From contig NZ_QFFY01000003.1 in the NCBI RefSeq assembly GCF_003131205.1, forward strand, positions 310,001 through 374,000: DNA of 64,000 nucleotides, in the 5' to 3' direction. How positions within the stretch are numbered: position 1 is the first letter of the stretch; each line of letters begins with the position of its first letter. The stretch is from Occallatibacter savannae. Lineage in GTDB: Bacteria > Acidobacteriota > Terriglobia > Terriglobales > Acidobacteriaceae. Positions 1 through 7,410 of this stretch are shown here, one piece after another. The position numbers were made by a program, and so were the translations under genes. The notes below the pieces were generated by a model. The model did no database searches. It was not told the DNA's origin and saw only the letters and a program-made list of their open reading frames with translations.

Positions 1-2
1 TC

Positions 3-158
3 TCAATCGCCTTTGGCGGCCAGCAATCAGCGCGCACGATTCACTTCTTCCTGTCGAGCCTGCTCTGTCTCTTCGTCGTAGTGCATGTTCTCATGATTTG
101 CCTGACGGGTTTTGAGAAACGCATGCGGTCGATGATGGCGAGCAAGGAGGAGCGATGA
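3..158 (+). CDS. Cytochrome b561-type membrane subunit, C-terminal fragment
   Basis: Only the last 51 codons lie in the window; the 5' part is cut off by the left edge. The visible peptide has a GQQSARTIHFF stretch, then a hydrophobic helix (SLLCLFVVVHVLMICLTGF) and a basic tail, as in the last transmembrane helix of b-type cytochromes that serve thiosulfate reductase, hydrogenase or Mo-oxidoreductases. The two histidines (IHFF and VVHVL) could be haem ligands. The stop overlaps the start of the next gene (ATGA, 4 bp), which couples it to the molybdopterin oxidoreductase and suggests it passes electrons between that enzyme and the quinone pool. Family assignment is inferred from a short fragment plus context. 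Confidence 0.75.
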   Translation, partial: SIAFGGQQSARTIHFFLSSLLCLFVVVHVLMICLTGFEKRMRSMMASKEER

Positions 159-916
159 GCGAGACTCTCACGCGCCGCAAACTGATCACGACGGGCCTCG
201 CAGGCGTCGCTGGGGTTACGGGCCTTTCCGCGGCCGAGCGTATTGCGAATCGCTATGGGCTGATTCCGCCCGACTGCGGCGGCATCTGGGGAGTTGGCGA
301 TACGCTGACGTACGCTGCACAGCGCATCCTGATGTCGCACCACTCGATGGCGCGCGAGTTCAGCCCGAGTGAAATCTCGAAGTCTATCCCCATCAACAGC
401 GGCGCACCGCAGACAGAGGACTACCAGCGCCATCTCGCCGGGAATTTCGAAGATTGGCGGCTCAAGGTCGACGGCCTTGTGGCGCGTCCGGCATCGTTCT
501 CGCTTGCCGAAATTCAGCGGATGCCGGCAAGGACGCAGATTACTCACCAGGGATGCGAACAGGGCTGGTCGTTCATCGCCCAGTGGAGCGGTGTCCCTCT
601 CTCGTATGTTCTGAATCGTGTGGGTGTCAGCACCCGTGCAAAGTATGTGGTCTTCTGGTCGTTTGATCCGCGATGGGACAGCCTTGACCTGACCGACGCG
701 TTCCACCCGCAGACCTTGCTGGCTTACAACATGAACGGGAAGGATCTGCCGCCTGACTATGGCGCGCCGCTGCGCGTGCGCGTGCCCCGGCAACTCGGCT
801 ACAAGAGCGTGAAGTATCTCACGCGCATCACCGTGGTTGACGACATCAAGAAGGTCGGGGACGGTAAGGGCTCGGCGTTACCGGCGCATGGCTTCTCGTG
901 GTACGCCGGCATCTAG
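155..916 (+). CDS. Tat-exported molybdopterin-dependent oxidoreductase (sulfite oxidase / MsrP fold)
   Basis: A 253-residue protein. The N-terminus TRRKLITTGLAGVAG is a twin-arginine export signal. Residues about 95-235 match the oxidoreductase molybdopterin-binding domain: DGLVARP, then THQGCEQGW with Cys134 as the expected molybdenum thiolate ligand, and a basic RVPRQLGYKSVKYLTRI tail typical of MsrP/YedY-like proteins. It should act in the periplasm with the upstream cytochrome b, with which it overlaps by 4 bp. The physiological substrate cannot be read from the sequence; sulfoxide reduction or sulfite oxidation are family possibilities. The stop overlaps the stop of the convergent gene on the other strand (shared CTAG). 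Confidence 0.88.
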   Translation: MSETLTRRKLITTGLAGVAGVTGLSAAERIANRYGLIPPDCGGIWGVGDTLTYAAQRILMSHHSMAREFSPSEISKSIPINSGAPQTEDYQRHLAGNFEDWRLKVDGLVARPASFSLAEIQRMPARTQITHQGCEQGWSFIAQWSGVPLSYVLNRVGVSTRAKYVVFWSFDPRWDSLDLTDAFHPQTLLAYNMNGKDLPPDYGAPLRVRVPRQLGYKSVKYLTRITVVDDIKKVGDGKGSALPAHGFSWYAGI

Positions 917-1341
917 CGGGTTGTCTGCTGGAGTCCATCCTGGATTGCTGCTGTGAGGACTTTGAGGTTGATGTCGGACAGCTTCTTGAACTTGATGCAG
1001 TATCCGGTTACGGATGCTTTTCCCAAGAGCTTGCCGAAGGTTCGTGGGAGGTATTCCCTGTCCTCCAGTCCCATGATGTAGACGGAGATGCCCACGGTAT
1101 TGGCACTGAGCCCGATCTGGTAGAACTCCCTGGAGGTTCCGTCGGCATAGCGGAGGATTTGCGATCCGTAGCCGATGTTTGGATTGGAGACGGTCTTGCC
1201 TTTTTCGTCTTTGCCGTCGAGGAACCAGAGTTTGCATTGCGGCATGAGGTCGAGGATGAGGCGATGGAGTTGCTGCAGATCGACGCGTTTTGGCGCCGGC
1301 TGGGCGGCGAGGTATGTGTCGATCTGATGCTGGATGTTCAT
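913..1341 (-). CDS. DUF1801 (YdhG-like) protein
   Basis: A 142-residue protein starting MNIQHQIDTYL. A longer reading frame extends 20 codons upstream, but that part is rich in Arg/Pro and looks non-coding, so the ATG at 1341 is preferred. Central features (LHRLILDLMPQCKLWFLDG, NPNIGYGSQ, YQIGLSANTVGISVYIMGL, LGKASVTGYCIKFKKLSDIN) fit the small DUF1801/YdhG fold seen in stand-alone cytosolic proteins of unknown function. No enzymatic residue can be named. It ends tail-to-tail with the molybdoenzyme gene. Confidence 0.75.
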   Translation of the reverse strand: MNIQHQIDTYLAAQPAPKRVDLQQLHRLILDLMPQCKLWFLDGKDEKGKTVSNPNIGYGSQILRYADGTSREFYQIGLSANTVGISVYIMGLEDREYLPRTFGKLLGKASVTGYCIKFKKLSDINLKVLTAAIQDGLQQTTR

Positions 1342-1439
1342 GTCGGTATCTATGGTAGGGCACGGCGCGTTTTGGCGCGGCTGAAGCCGTGCCCGGTACA
1401 AAACCCGCTTGAAAGTGGGTCCCCGGTCCCCAAGTGCGA

Positions 1440-1490
1440 GGGACCCTTCGGCAAACTCAGGGCGGGGCTCGGGGCAGCCGGCACTGGGGA
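1440..1490. repeat. REP-like intergenic repeat, copy 1
   Basis: GGACCCTTCGGCAAACTCAGGGC followed by a G/C-rich tail ending GGCACTGGGGA. It matches, with a few substitutions, the repeat found inside recG at 3742-3784, including the downstream GGCACTGGGG motif. It lies in the gap between the DUF1801 gene start and the cyclic-nucleotide-binding gene. The remainder of the 1342-1648 gap is G-rich sequence with no gene seen. Confidence 0.6.
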
Positions 1491-1545
1491 CTCGGCACCG
1501 CGCGTCTCAGAGTGCGAAACGGGGGAGCGGGGTGGAGCGCCCGGA

Positions 1546-1561
1546 TGTGACAGATATCACT
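1546..1561. promoter_or_regulatory. CRP/FNR-like palindromic site
   Basis: TGTGACAGATATCACT: the arms TGTGA and TCACT are separated by 6 bp, matching the CRP consensus TGTGA-N6-TCACA except for the last base. It sits about 85-100 bp upstream of a gene for a cyclic-nucleotide-binding domain protein. Binding by a CRP-family regulator is inferred from the pattern and position only. Confidence 0.45.
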
Positions 1562-1648
1562 TAAGGGAGCGAAGCGGTCATGGAATGATGTCTTTCAATG
1601 GGCTTACCCGTGATCGCTATGGCAACACATACGACTTGGAGTGCTTCC

Positions 1649-2062
1649 GTGAATTTCGATTCATCGTCATTCATCGCCGAGAAGGAGCTTATCGAAGCCC
1701 TGGAGAAGCGCTCGTCGACGCTGGTGTGCGCGGAGGGGCGGAAGCTCTTCACGCAGGGCGGGAGGCCTGACGGGCTGTACATCCTGCGGAAGGGATCGGC
1801 GACGTTGTCGATGGAGTCGCCTACAGGCGGCACGCTGATGTCGATCACGCTGTTCCCTGGATCGCTGATGGGGCTGCCGGCGCTGATCGGGAATGAGCCT
1901 TACACGCTGACCGGAACCGCGCAGAAGGGGTCGGAATTCGGGTTTGTGACACGGGAAGACTTCAATGGGCTGATGCTGACCGATCCGAGCCTGGCGGTGC
2001 GGGTGCTTCGCGTGCTGGCGGCTGAGGTGCGTACGGCGCGGCATGCAATTTCGGAGTTCTGA
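1649..2062 (+). CDS. Cyclic nucleotide-binding domain protein without DNA-binding domain
   Basis: A protein of about 137 residues if started at GTG 1649, which has a GGAG ribosome-binding site 7 bp upstream; upstream ATGs at 1598 and 1619 are in frame but lack one. The sequence shows a single cNMP-binding beta-roll: GRKLFTQGGRPDGLYILRKGSATL, the phosphate-binding-cassette region around LFPGSLMGLPALIGNEPYT, and then a helix ending EVRTARHAISEF. The helix-turn-helix that CRP/FNR regulators carry after about residue 140 is absent, so it may be a sensor or partner protein rather than a transcription factor. The CRP-like palindrome upstream hints at regulation by a true CRP homologue. Confidence 0.8.
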   Translation: MNFDSSSFIAEKELIEALEKRSSTLVCAEGRKLFTQGGRPDGLYILRKGSATLSMESPTGGTLMSITLFPGSLMGLPALIGNEPYTLTGTAQKGSEFGFVTREDFNGLMLTDPSLAVRVLRVLAAEVRTARHAISEF

Positions 2063-2112
2063 TCCGCGAGATTTCGATCGAAACCCTTTGACGGAAAAAC
2101 CTGAGTACCGAT

Positions 2113-4482
2113 GTGAAACGCCGTTCGGTTCAGTGCGTTAGCATCCGAAGTGTGTTCCGGCTCGACAGCGAAGTAAAGTTTGTGCGCGGCGTGGGTCCGC
2201 ATGTCTCGGAGATGCTGAAGGCGAAGAGCATCGAGACGGCGGAGGACCTGCTGTATCACCTGCCGTTTCGCTATGAGGACCGCCAGAATCCGCGCAGTCT
2301 GGATGAGCTGAAGCCGGGAGAAACCGCGAGCGTAATCGCGGAGGTGCGCGGGGCAATGCTGATGCGCACGCGCAAGATGCCGCTGTTTGAGCTGACGGTG
2401 GGACAGGGGCGCTATGCGCTGAAATGCATCTGGTTCAACGCGCGGTATCTGGAGGGGAAGTTTCACGCGGGGCAGACGGTGGCCCTGTACGGGAAGCTTG
2501 AGCCTTCGCGATCGTCGAGCAATCTGAAGATGATTCAGCCGCAGTTTGAGATCCTGCCGGACTCGAGCGACGACGCGGAGACGCGCTTGCTCGAGGTGGG
2601 GCGGATTACGCCGGTGTACGAGTCGCTGGGCGGATCGAGGCTGGCCTCGCGCTGGCAGCGGAAGGTGATTTTCAACCTGCTGGAGGCGGTGCGCGGGAGC
2701 GTGCCGGAGAGCCTGCCTGCGCCGTTGCTGGGGAAGCTGGACTTGCCGGATCGCGAGGCGGCGCTGCGGGAGGTGCATTTTCCGCCGGAGGGCACTTCCC
2801 TCACCCAGCTGCAGGCGTGGGCGACGCCGGCGCACCGGCGGCTGATCTTTGAGGAGCTGTTCTACCTCGAGCTCGGGCTGGAGCTAAAGCGCAGGCGGAT
2901 GCGGGAGCGGCAAGGAATCGCGTTTGCGACGGACGAGAAGGTGCGCGGGGCGATTCGCGAGGTGCTGCCGTTTCATCCGACGGCGGCGCAGAAGAGGACG
3001 CTGGGCGAGATTGTCGCGGACATGCGCACGCCGAATCCCATGCGGCGGCTGCTGCAGGGGGATGTAGGTTCGGGCAAGACGATTGTGGCGCTGCAGGCGA
3101 TGCTGGTGGCGATTGAGAACGGGTACCAGGCGGCTCTGATGGCGCCTACGGAGATTCTGGCGACGCAGCATTTTCTGGCGGCGCGGAAGCTGCTGGAGCG
3201 GTCGTCACGAAAGTACAAGCTGGTGCTGCTGACGGGGTCGCTGGACGAGGATCGGAAGCGCACGAATCGCGGGATGATCAATCGCGGCGAGGCGCAGCTG
3301 GTGATCGGGACGCATGCGCTGATTGAAGAGAAGGTGGAGTTCGACAACCTGGGGCTCGTGGTGGTGGACGAACAGCACCGGTTCGGCGTGCTGCAGCGGT
3401 TCAAGCTGATGAAAAAGCCGAATCAGCCGGAGCCGGATGTGCTGGTGATGACGGCGACGCCGATTCCGCGGACGCTGGCGCTCTCGCTATATGGCGATCT
3501 GGATGTGAGCATCCTGGATGAGCTGCCGCCGGGAAGGACGCCGATTGCGACAAGGCGCGTGCCGGATGAGCGGTCGGGCGAGGTGTGGGAGTTTGTCCGC
3601 AAGCAGGTGAAGCAGGGGTGTCAGGCGTACGTGGTGTATCCGGTGATTGAGGGAAGCAGCGACGATCAGCCGGAGCTGGATTTTGCGAAGGAAGACGCGG
3701 ACAACGACGGAGGCGACCGGAGTTCATCCCCGATCTCAGAATCGAGACCCTTCGACAAGCTCAGGGCAGGCACTGGGGCACCCCAATCGCCCGAGAAGAG
3801 AGTCCGCAAGGGGAAGACGGCGGATTTGTTTCCGGGTGCGGCGAAGGAGGCTAATCCGGCGGCGAAGTCGGGGTTGAAGTCGGCAGTGGCGATGCATGAG
3901 AAGCTGCGGACCGGTCCGCTGGCGGGATTAAAGGTGGGTCTGCTGCATGGGCGGCTGGATGCCGACGATAAGGAAGTGATGATGCGGCGATTTCAACGGG
4001 GCGAGATCGACGTGCTGGTGGCGACGACGGTGATCGAGGTGGGCGTGGATGTTCCGAATGCGACGGTGATGGTGGTGGAGCATGCGGAGCGGTTCGGGCT
4101 GGCGCAGCTGCACCAGCTGCGGGGGCGCGTGGGGCGCGGTGCGGCGAAGAGCTACTGCATCCTGATCACGGGCGAGCGGGTTTCAGAGCAGGCGGAGGAG
4201 CGGCTGAACGCGATGGTGCGGACGCAGGATGGGTTCGAGCTGGCGGAGCTGGATCTGTCGATGCGGGGGCCGGGGGAGATTTTCGGAACGCGGCAGGCGG
4301 GGTTGCCGGAGTTCCGGGTTGCGAATCTGGTGAGGGACAAGGCGCTGCTGGAGCTGGCAAAGCGGGAGGCGGAGTATTTCGTGAAGAATCCGGAGGGCTT
4401 CTCAGAGACGGAGCGGGCGAGGGTTCGAGCGAGGTTGAAAGAAGCCTGGCAGCGGAGGTATGGCCTGGTGGAGGCTGGGTGA
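2113..4482 (+). CDS. recG: ATP-dependent DNA helicase RecG
   Basis: A 789-residue superfamily 2 helicase that remodels stalled replication forks and Holliday junctions. In order: a helix-hairpin-helix-like start (VKFVRGVGPHVSEML), the wedge/OB domain (about residues 60-170), Walker A GDVGSGKT (about 316-323), the DEQHRFG motif II, TATPIPRTLALSLYGD (motif III), and the C-terminal helicase lobe with TTVIEVGVDVPNATVMVVEHAERFGLAQLHQLRGRVGR. Unusually, a low-complexity segment of about 60-80 residues (roughly 515-595) interrupts the second lobe, where typical RecG proteins have only a short linker, and it contains a REP-encoded peptide (SRPFDKLRAGTGAP, residues 544-557). The start is a GTG without a strong ribosome-binding site, so the exact N-terminus is uncertain. 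Confidence 0.96.
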   Translation: MKRRSVQCVSIRSVFRLDSEVKFVRGVGPHVSEMLKAKSIETAEDLLYHLPFRYEDRQNPRSLDELKPGETASVIAEVRGAMLMRTRKMPLFELTVGQGRYALKCIWFNARYLEGKFHAGQTVALYGKLEPSRSSSNLKMIQPQFEILPDSSDDAETRLLEVGRITPVYESLGGSRLASRWQRKVIFNLLEAVRGSVPESLPAPLLGKLDLPDREAALREVHFPPEGTSLTQLQAWATPAHRRLIFEELFYLELGLELKRRRMRERQGIAFATDEKVRGAIREVLPFHPTAAQKRTLGEIVADMRTPNPMRRLLQGDVGSGKTIVALQAMLVAIENGYQAALMAPTEILATQHFLAARKLLERSSRKYKLVLLTGSLDEDRKRTNRGMINRGEAQLVIGTHALIEEKVEFDNLGLVVVDEQHRFGVLQRFKLMKKPNQPEPDVLVMTATPIPRTLALSLYGDLDVSILDELPPGRTPIATRRVPDERSGEVWEFVRKQVKQGCQAYVVYPVIEGSSDDQPELDFAKEDADNDGGDRSSSPISESRPFDKLRAGTGAPQSPEKRVRKGKTADLFPGAAKEANPAAKSGLKSAVAMHEKLRTGPLAGLKVGLLHGRLDADDKEVMMRRFQRGEIDVLVATTVIEVGVDVPNATVMVVEHAERFGLAQLHQLRGRVGRGAAKSYCILITGERVSEQAEERLNAMVRTQDGFELAELDLSMRGPGEIFGTRQAGLPEFRVANLVRDKALLELAKREAEYFVKNPEGFSETERARVRARLKEAWQRRYGLVEAG
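3742..3784. repeat. REP-like repeat inserted in frame within recG
   Basis: TCGAGACCCTTCGACAAGCT continuing CAGGGCAGGCACTGGGGCACCCC. It is the same repeat family as at 1440-1490 and is read through in frame as SRPFDKLRAGTGAP. In the next frame it would read DPSTSSGQALG, the other peptide commonly produced by this repeat type. It lies inside the long non-conserved insertion of RecG. Confidence 0.7.
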
Positions 4483-4495
4483 GGCTGGCGGCGGG

Positions 4496-4930
4496 TTACT
4501 GCGTCATGGGTTGGGTTGCGGTCTGGTCAGAGAGCGGAGAGGTCTGAATTTCGAGGTCGACGCTGACGATCTCGTTGGGAGACCCCTCGCGGCGCAGGAT
4601 GGTGCACTGGCAAAGCTCAGTGAACTGGTGGTGGGCGGCCCGGCTCAGTTCGACGCCGGAGGCGATGAGGATGCTGTAGATTTCGAGGCACGATCGCCGT
4701 TCGAATTCGAAGAGGAGGTCGATAAGTCCGCTATCGGAGGCGCTGCGGCTCAGCATCCAGCCGCCTGAGGCAAGGATCGCTCCCGTAACGTTTTTGACGA
4801 GGCGGCTTGGCTCTTCGTTGGAGATTGCTCTCATCTGAAGGGCCCAAGGGATGGTGCCGGGTGCTACGACTGCGGATGGAGCTGTTGCCTGTCTCACACT
4901 CCCGGTATCGGCGGCCGGAGAAGGGATCAT
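4496..4930 (-). CDS. Hypothetical protein
   Basis: A 144-residue protein starting MIPSPAADTG. The reading frame stays open further upstream, but that stretch overlaps acpS antisense and is Arg/Pro/His-rich, so the ATG at 4930 is chosen. The N-terminal 20-25 residues are Ala/Pro/Thr-rich and probably disordered. The rest (WALQMRAISNEEPSRLVKNV, SGLIDLLFEFERRSCLEIY, HHQFTELCQCTILRREG) reads as a compact mixed alpha/beta domain with several Cys. No known family is recognised. It is convergent with recG and divergent from acpS. Confidence 0.6.
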   Translation of the reverse strand: MIPSPAADTGSVRQATAPSAVVAPGTIPWALQMRAISNEEPSRLVKNVTGAILASGGWMLSRSASDSGLIDLLFEFERRSCLEIYSILIASGVELSRAAHHQFTELCQCTILRREGSPNEIVSVDLEIQTSPLSDQTATQPMTQ

Positions 4931-5011
4931 TACGCTGTCTGAATGTCGGACTGCACGAAGGTGCCGCCTGGAGAGTTGCGACCCTCGGCGGTTGTTAGGT
5001 TGGTACACAGC

Positions 5012-5395
5012 ATGATTGTGGGAAGCGGCATAGACCTGGTGGAGATTGCGCGGATTCAGCAGTCGGTGGAGCGGTTTGGCAAGCGGTTCCTGAATCGCGT
5101 GTATACCCCTGCGGAGCAGGCATATTGCCTGAGGAAACGGAATGCGGCGGAGAGCCTGGCTGCGCGGTTCGCGGCGAAGGAAGCCGGGGCGAAGGCGCTG
5201 GGCACGGGAATCAGCCGCGGGGTGAGCTGGCTGGAGATTGAAGTGGTGCGGGAGCCGAGCGGCCGGCCGACGATCCGGTTTCACGGACGGGCTGCGGAGA
5301 TCGCAGAGAGCATGGGGGTGGGGCATGTCGCGCTTTCGATCACCCATACGGCAGCGCTGTCGATGGCGAGCGTCGTGGTGGAGAAGCTGCCGTAG
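5012..5395 (+). CDS. acpS: Holo-[acyl-carrier-protein] synthase
   Basis: 127 residues starting MIVGSGIDLVEIARIQ. AcpS transfers 4'-phosphopantetheine from CoA to acyl carrier protein in fatty-acid synthesis. The Mg-binding Asp in GIDLVEI, the catalytic FAAKEAGAKALGTG motif (Glu and Lys), and the C-terminal HVALSITHTAALSMASVVVE strand are all present, and the length is normal for the trimeric bacterial enzyme. In-frame codons upstream of ATG 5012 are not conserved-looking. A hairpin (CTCCGG-N6-CCGGAG at 5443-5460) lies 48 bp after the stop but has no T tract, so its role as terminator is uncertain. Confidence 0.95.
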   Translation: MIVGSGIDLVEIARIQQSVERFGKRFLNRVYTPAEQAYCLRKRNAAESLAARFAAKEAGAKALGTGISRGVSWLEIEVVREPSGRPTIRFHGRAAEIAESMGVGHVALSITHTAALSMASVVVEKLP

Positions 5396-5571
5396 CGGTC
5401 GAGAGGTAAGTTGCTGACCCGAGACTGTTTATTTCAATGAAACTCCGGTGTGACCCGGAGCATCACAATGCTTTCGACGCCGGGCGGGGAGAACGGGTAA
5501 CCCCTGCCGTATCTGCTATTCTCAAGGCGACGAGACTGATCTGACGCTGATTTCGTCGAAGGGAAAACGCA

Positions 5572-6648
5572 TTGCCAAGCCGCAAAGAGATTCAGTGGTC
5601 CCAGCTCAAGGTTGGTGCATTGGTCGTGGCGGCCATGGCGGTTCTGATTTTCGTCATTTTGCTGATGAATTCGGCCGCAGGCGGGGTGTTTGCAAAGAAG
5701 CTGACGCTTCGGACTTATTTTGACAATGCGGGCGGGTTGAAGAACGGGGCTCCGGTGACGCTGGAAGGCGTGACGATCGGCAACGTGATGAAGATCCGTG
5801 TGGTTCCGGAGCGCGCGCCGAAGCCGGTGGAAGTGACGCTGCGAGTGGGCGGGAACTATGCGCAGTTTCTGCATACCGATTCAAAGACCACGATCGCGCA
5901 GGCCGGCGTACTGGGCGACAGCTACGTCGATATTTCTTCGGTACAGGCCAGGGGGCCTGAGATTGCGAACAACGGCGAGCTGCCTTCGACCGAGGCGCCG
6001 AGCCTGCAGGGCGTGATTACGGCCAGCCAGACTTCGATTGAAGAGATCACGAAGCTGATGCGGAACTCAAACCGGCTGGTGGACAGTCTGAACTCGACTA
6101 AGGGGACGCTGGGCGGCATCATCAACGACCCGAAGTTCTATGCGAAGCTGAACCGGATCGCGGACAACCTGGACAAGATGACGGCTGCCATCAATAGCGA
6201 CCAGGGCACGCTGGGCAAGATTATCAACGACGACAAGCTGTATACGCATGCGGACGCGATGATCGGGCACTTCGACCAGATTGCCGAGGGCATCCAGAAC
6301 GGCCAGGGCACGGCAGGCAAGCTGGTAAAGGACGACAAGCTCTACAACAACCTGAATGAGTCTGTGGCCAACCTGAACGAGGTGCTGAAGGGCGTGAACG
6401 ACGGGAAGGGCGCGATCGGCAAGCTGGCGAAGGATCCGGAGTTTGCGCGCAAGCTTGACGACACGCTGAGCCGGCTCGATGGGATTCTAACGAATATCGA
6501 CGAGGGCAAGGGCACGGTGGGTCAGCTGATGCAGAACCGGTCGCTCTATGACCATGCAGACGCGACGATGAGCGAGACGCAGCAGCTGGTGAAGAGCATC
6601 CGGGAGAACCCGAAGAAGTACCTTGTGATCCGGTTGAAGCTGTTTTAG
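5572..6648 (+). CDS. MlaD/MCE-family lipid-transport protein
   Basis: 358 residues from a TTG start (MPSRKEIQWSQLKVG). One N-terminal transmembrane helix (about 16-36: LVVAAMAVLIFVILLMNSAAG) anchors a periplasmic MCE domain (about 45-130: TYFDNAGGLKNGAPVTLEGV, GVLGDSYVDI). After it come five consecutive 34-residue repeats, each opening GTLGKIINDDKLY or a variant (GTLGG, GTLGK, GTAGK, GAIGK, GTVGQ), which likely form a helical or coiled extension spanning the periplasm. MCE proteins normally work with MlaE/MlaF permease and ATPase partners in phospholipid traffic; neither gene is next to it, so it is an orphan subunit or its partners are elsewhere. Confidence 0.88.
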   Translation: MPSRKEIQWSQLKVGALVVAAMAVLIFVILLMNSAAGGVFAKKLTLRTYFDNAGGLKNGAPVTLEGVTIGNVMKIRVVPERAPKPVEVTLRVGGNYAQFLHTDSKTTIAQAGVLGDSYVDISSVQARGPEIANNGELPSTEAPSLQGVITASQTSIEEITKLMRNSNRLVDSLNSTKGTLGGIINDPKFYAKLNRIADNLDKMTAAINSDQGTLGKIINDDKLYTHADAMIGHFDQIAEGIQNGQGTAGKLVKDDKLYNNLNESVANLNEVLKGVNDGKGAIGKLAKDPEFARKLDDTLSRLDGILTNIDEGKGTVGQLMQNRSLYDHADATMSETQQLVKSIRENPKKYLVIRLKLF

Positions 6649-6747
6649 ATCAGGGCGGCTGCGACCGAATTGCCGGCGCAGCGTTTTTCGTCACAATTCA
6701 GTCATTGTCTCAGGGTCGGTTGCGTTCTCCTGACATCGGAGGTCAGC

Positions 6748-7386
6748 GTGGGCAGAAAGTCTTGCTTCGTGGCGGTGGCGGTGTGCGTGTTGTCGGTGGC
6801 GCTGGGATCGGTATTGTGGTGGCGGAACAGCAGCAGGGTGGTTAAGGCGGGCAGCTCGGATACGCCTTCGTACGCGGCGAACGGCGACATGCGGCCGCCA
6901 GCAGATTATCGCGAGTGGGTTTACCTGAGCACTGGCATCGACATGAGCTACTCGCCGAATGCGATGCAGATGGATCACTCGAGCTTCGATAACGTGTTCG
7001 TGAATCCCGCCGCGTACCGGAGTTTTCTTGCGACGGGCACGTGGCCGGACAAGACGGTGATGGTGCTCGAGGTGCGCGGAGCGAAGAAGAAGGGCTCGAT
7101 CAATCAGCGGGGGCAATTCCAGGACACGGCGGTCAACGGCATCGAGGTGCACGTGAAGGATGAAGGGCGCTTCCCGGGGGAATGGGCTTTCTTTGAGTTC
7201 GATTCGATGCAGAAGGACGGCACGCTGATCCCGGACAAGGCTCCCTGCTACACGTGTCATCAAGCGCATGGTGCGGTGGACACGACATTCGTGCAGTTCT
7301 ACCCGACACTGCTGCCTCTGGCGAAGGAGAAGAAGACGCTGAGCGCGAGCTACCTGAAGGATGAAGAGAGCGCGGCGGCAAAATAA
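6748..7386 (+). CDS. Cytochrome P460 family haem protein
   Basis: About 212 residues starting at GTG 6748, chosen because GGAGG lies 5-6 bp upstream. An open frame continues 26 codons further up, without a ribosome-binding site. An N-terminal hydrophobic helix (SCFVAVAVCVLSVALGSVLWW) is a signal anchor. The body (YREWVYLSTGIDMSYSP, FVNPAAYRSFLATGTWPDKTVMVLEVRG, GEWAFFEFD) is the P460 beta-sandwich, and CYTCH near the C-terminus is the covalent haem c site. P460 proteins oxidise hydroxylamine or detoxify NO in some bacteria; the substrate here is unknown. It is separated by 99 bp from the MCE gene and may be independent. Confidence 0.88.
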   Translation: MGRKSCFVAVAVCVLSVALGSVLWWRNSSRVVKAGSSDTPSYAANGDMRPPADYREWVYLSTGIDMSYSPNAMQMDHSSFDNVFVNPAAYRSFLATGTWPDKTVMVLEVRGAKKKGSINQRGQFQDTAVNGIEVHVKDEGRFPGEWAFFEFDSMQKDGTLIPDKAPCYTCHQAHGAVDTTFVQFYPTLLPLAKEKKTLSASYLKDEESAAAK

Positions 7387-7410
7387 GGGCCGACTCGAGA
7401 GGAGGCCCGA

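Noticed and set aside
898-1770. 290-codon plus-strand open frame over the DUF1801 gene and the intergenic repeat
   Set aside because: Antisense to the DUF1801 gene for most of its length; composition is not protein-like and it runs over a repeat and a regulatory site.
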